Source of the DNA: Candidatus Poribacteria bacterium
GTDB lineage: Bacteria; Poribacteria; WGA-4E; WGA-3G
DNA: 64,000 nucleotides
NCBI GenBank assembly: GCA_009841255.1
Contig: VXMD01000013.1
Span: 43,431 to 107,430 of the forward strand
Direction: 5' to 3'
A program made the translations under genes and the position numbers. The notes beneath the pieces are model-generated. The model worked only from the letters and a program-made list of their open reading frames with translations, had not been told where the DNA came from and ran no database searches. Shown one piece after another: positions 62,645 through 64,000 of this stretch. The stretch's first letter is position 1. Each line of letters starts with the position of its first letter.

Positions 62645-63316
62645 ATGTTCACTGGGATCGTCGAGGAACTCGGAACGATTAGAAGCGTACAGGTTAAACC
62701 TCAAGGGGCTATCCTTGAAATTCAGGCGGATGACGTTCTCAGTGATGCGAAGGTCGGCGACAGTATTGCTATTGATGGTGCGTGTCTTACGATCCGTTTC
62801 CTCACATCCGAAACATTCACTGTGGATATTTCCGCGGAGACCTTACGCCGCACAACCTTGGGTGAACGAAAGGTAGGAGAACACGTCAATTTAGAGCGTT
62901 CACTCCGGCTCAGTGATAGATTAGGCGGACACCTCGTCCTTGGACACGTCGATGAGGTCGCGACGATTCGTACGTGGAAAGATGAAGGGGATGCCTCTGT
63001 GATGCAAGTGACAATGAGTCGGACCACTAAACCCTACATCGCATACAAAGGATCCATCACCATCGACGGTGTGAGTCTAACTGTATCAAATGTACACGCG
63101 GATGCCTTTGAAGTTACGCTGATCCCGCATACAAAGGACGTTACGACCTTCGGGACGAAACGGGACGGTGCAAAGGTGAACCTTGAAGTTGACATTGTGG
63201 CGCGTTATCTCGAAACACTCCTGAAAAATAGCGAAGATAAGACGGAGTGGCGCAAACAGTCCTCTTCTGAAACCCTTAATTTGAACTTTTTAGCGAAACA
63301 CGGCTATATCGATTAA
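62645..63316 (+). CDS. ribE: Riboflavin synthase alpha subunit
   Basis: 223 aa from ATG 62645; an earlier in-frame ATG at 62627 lies in ribD and gives no better start. Two lumazine-binding domains in tandem: 'MFTGIVEELG' opens the protein, with 'GDSIAIDGACLTI' in the first half and 'GSITIDGVSLTVSNV' in the second. It dismutates two 6,7-dimethyl-8-ribityllumazine molecules to riboflavin. Lies between ribD and ribB in the usual synteny. Confidence 0.95.
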   Translation: MFTGIVEELGTIRSVQVKPQGAILEIQADDVLSDAKVGDSIAIDGACLTIRFLTSETFTVDISAETLRRTTLGERKVGEHVNLERSLRLSDRLGGHLVLGHVDEVATIRTWKDEGDASVMQVTMSRTTKPYIAYKGSITIDGVSLTVSNVHADAFEVTLIPHTKDVTTFGTKRDGAKVNLEVDIVARYLETLLKNSEDKTEWRKQSSSETLNLNFLAKHGYID

Positions 63317-63330
63317 ACGGTTTTCAGTAC

Positions 63331-63573
63331 GGGTTGCTACGCAACCCTTTCAGTTTTCGGTTAAGAGGTTTTCGTTTAGCAAAAGCCTTTTGTTACCGAA
63401 AACCGTTAGATCACATAAGGCGTCATTTAACGCTTGGCGCGTAATTAAAAATCTGTTTTCTTATATTATTTTTACAGTTTTGTAAGCCTGCCAACAGCGG
63501 CGGCAGGTGAACCTTGAGCGAAAACCGTTAGATCACACAAGGTGTCATTTAACGCTTGGCGCATAGTTAAAAA
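63331..63573. repeat. Repeat-rich spacer before ribB
   Basis: 63331-63347 is the hairpin GGGTTGC-TAC-GCAACCC. Two 55-nt direct repeats (63397-63451 and 63519-63573) match at 51 of 55 positions and begin CGAAAACCGTTAGATCAC. AACGGTTTTC (about 63316-63325) is the inverse of GAAAACCGTT in those repeats. The second repeat ends two nt before the ribB ATG, so it supplies the leader. No gene. Confidence 0.7.
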
Positions 63574-63574
63574 A

Positions 63575-64000
63575 ATGCCAACAAATACATTTAATACCAT
63601 TCCTGAAGCGCTCTCTGCAATCCAGAACGGGGAAATGATTATCGTCGTTGATGATCCTGACCGCGAGAACGAAGGCGATCTCATCATGGCGGCAGAAAAG
63701 GTGACAGCGGAGCGGATTAATTTCATGGCGAAATACGGTAGGGGATTGATATGCTTACCTACCTGTTCGGAACGCCTTGCTGAGCTTGAACTTCACCCCA
63801 TGGTGGCATCCAACACGGCGCAAATGCAGACCGCCTTCACGGTTACTATTGATGCGAAAGAGGTGACAACCGGTATCTCTGCACAAGAGCGCGCCTACAC
63901 CATCCAGAAATTCGTTAATCCTGACGCTGTCCCTTCAGATTTCGTCCGCCCCGGACATATCTTTCCTTTAGAAGCGAAACCCGGGGGGGTTCTCCGGCGC
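63575..64000 (+). CDS. ribB: 3,4-dihydroxy-2-butanone 4-phosphate synthase, 3' end beyond window
   Basis: First 142 codons of an open frame running off the end. 'IVVDDPDRENEGDLIMAA' is the DHBP synthase active-site motif, followed by 'AKYGRGLICLPTCSERL', 'HPMVASNTAQMQTAFTVTID' and 'TTGISAQERAYTIQ', and 'DFVRPGHIFPLEAKPGGVL'. It may continue as RibBA fused to GTP cyclohydrolase II; the window does not show this. It converts ribulose 5-phosphate to the four-carbon riboflavin precursor. Confidence 0.94.
   Translation, partial: MPTNTFNTIPEALSAIQNGEMIIVVDDPDRENEGDLIMAAEKVTAERINFMAKYGRGLICLPTCSERLAELELHPMVASNTAQMQTAFTVTIDAKEVTTGISAQERAYTIQKFVNPDAVPSDFVRPGHIFPLEAKPGGVLRR

Noticed and set aside
1-64000. 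tRNA, rRNA or prophage genes
   Set aside because: No cloverleaf T-loop (GTTCRA) in context, no rRNA signature, and no integrase, capsid, portal or terminase protein was recognised.

Overview
The window reads as a chromosomal contig from an uncultivated, sponge- or seawater-associated bacterium of the Candidatus Poribacteria type. This is inferred from gene content and style only: several PhyH/2OG-Fe oxygenases, a Uma2-type nuclease, ThuA, Gfo/Idh and LamG proteins, many secreted beta-propeller proteins, C-terminal 'NYPNPFNPETWIPY' sorting tails, and intergenic palindromes. No rRNA, tRNA, CRISPR array, prophage or transposase gene was seen. Genes average about 1 kb and lie mostly on the + strand in short operons.

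Layout. 1-403: a duplicated 120-nt intergenic repeat and a hairpin. 404-4140 (-): a GH101-like glycosidase, a TIM-barrel sugar isomerase and a Uma2 nuclease. 4242-6968: an XRE-metallo-hydrolase fusion, then DppB/DppC-type permeases. 7018-10969: a consensus promoter, a two-domain multicopper oxidase, and an Fe(III) ABC binding protein and permease. 11005-14791: a lipoprotein, DUF4956 and CotH. 14981-17537: ECF sigma, double-zinc-finger anti-sigma and RseB-like protein. 17548-19243: dienelactone hydrolase and SDR. 19946-23313: an ECF sigma-propeller fusion interrupted by one TAA, followed by a secreted paralogue of its propeller. 23380-27219: a 28-repeat Ycf48-like lipoprotein. 27413-28022: a toxin-antitoxin pair. 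28140-29572 (-): cupin and ThuA. 29781-33612: three 2OG oxygenases around an aspartate kinase. 34034-36864: three secreted proteins that share a C-terminal TWGxIK-like tail. 36921-39728 (-): HAD, Gfo/Idh and sulfotransferase. 39979-45521: amino-acid binding protein, 14-repeat WD40 protein and two Ldh2-type dehydrogenases. 45759-53692: three HAF-type propeller proteins with FlgD/Por-like tails. 53906-59661: threonine synthase, NAGPA-type protein, lipoproteins, HigBA pair and zinc dehydrogenase. 59753-64000: HemW, a redoxin with UGA at the catalytic cysteine, and ribD-ribE-ribB, with ribB cut by the window end.

The most notable observation is at 60972-61469. It is an otherwise intact peroxiredoxin-like gene with TGA exactly where the peroxidatic Cys codon of the RGTWC motif should be. 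A stem-loop starts 11 nt past the TGA, and its apical loop, with a G at its second position, starts 16 nt past it. This is what a bacterial selenoprotein gene looks like, although a nonsense mutation cannot be excluded from the window alone. Other leads are the membrane-tethered sigma-propeller gene split by a TAA, an exactly shared 285-nt tail in two neighbouring secreted proteins, the TWGxIK tails, a G10 tract at the Shine-Dalgarno position of a cupin gene, a MITE-like 12-bp inverted-repeat element, and a dispersed family of GTAGG-type palindromes.

How the genes work together: the recurring theme is sensing, secretion and surface display, with sigma/anti-sigma pairs, propellers of six kinds, lipoproteins and sorting tails. 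Housekeeping genes are interspersed: riboflavin synthesis, the aspartate-to-threonine route, and haem-enzyme maturation. Start sites were moved inside the longest ORFs wherever a Shine-Dalgarno and a signal peptide argued for it.
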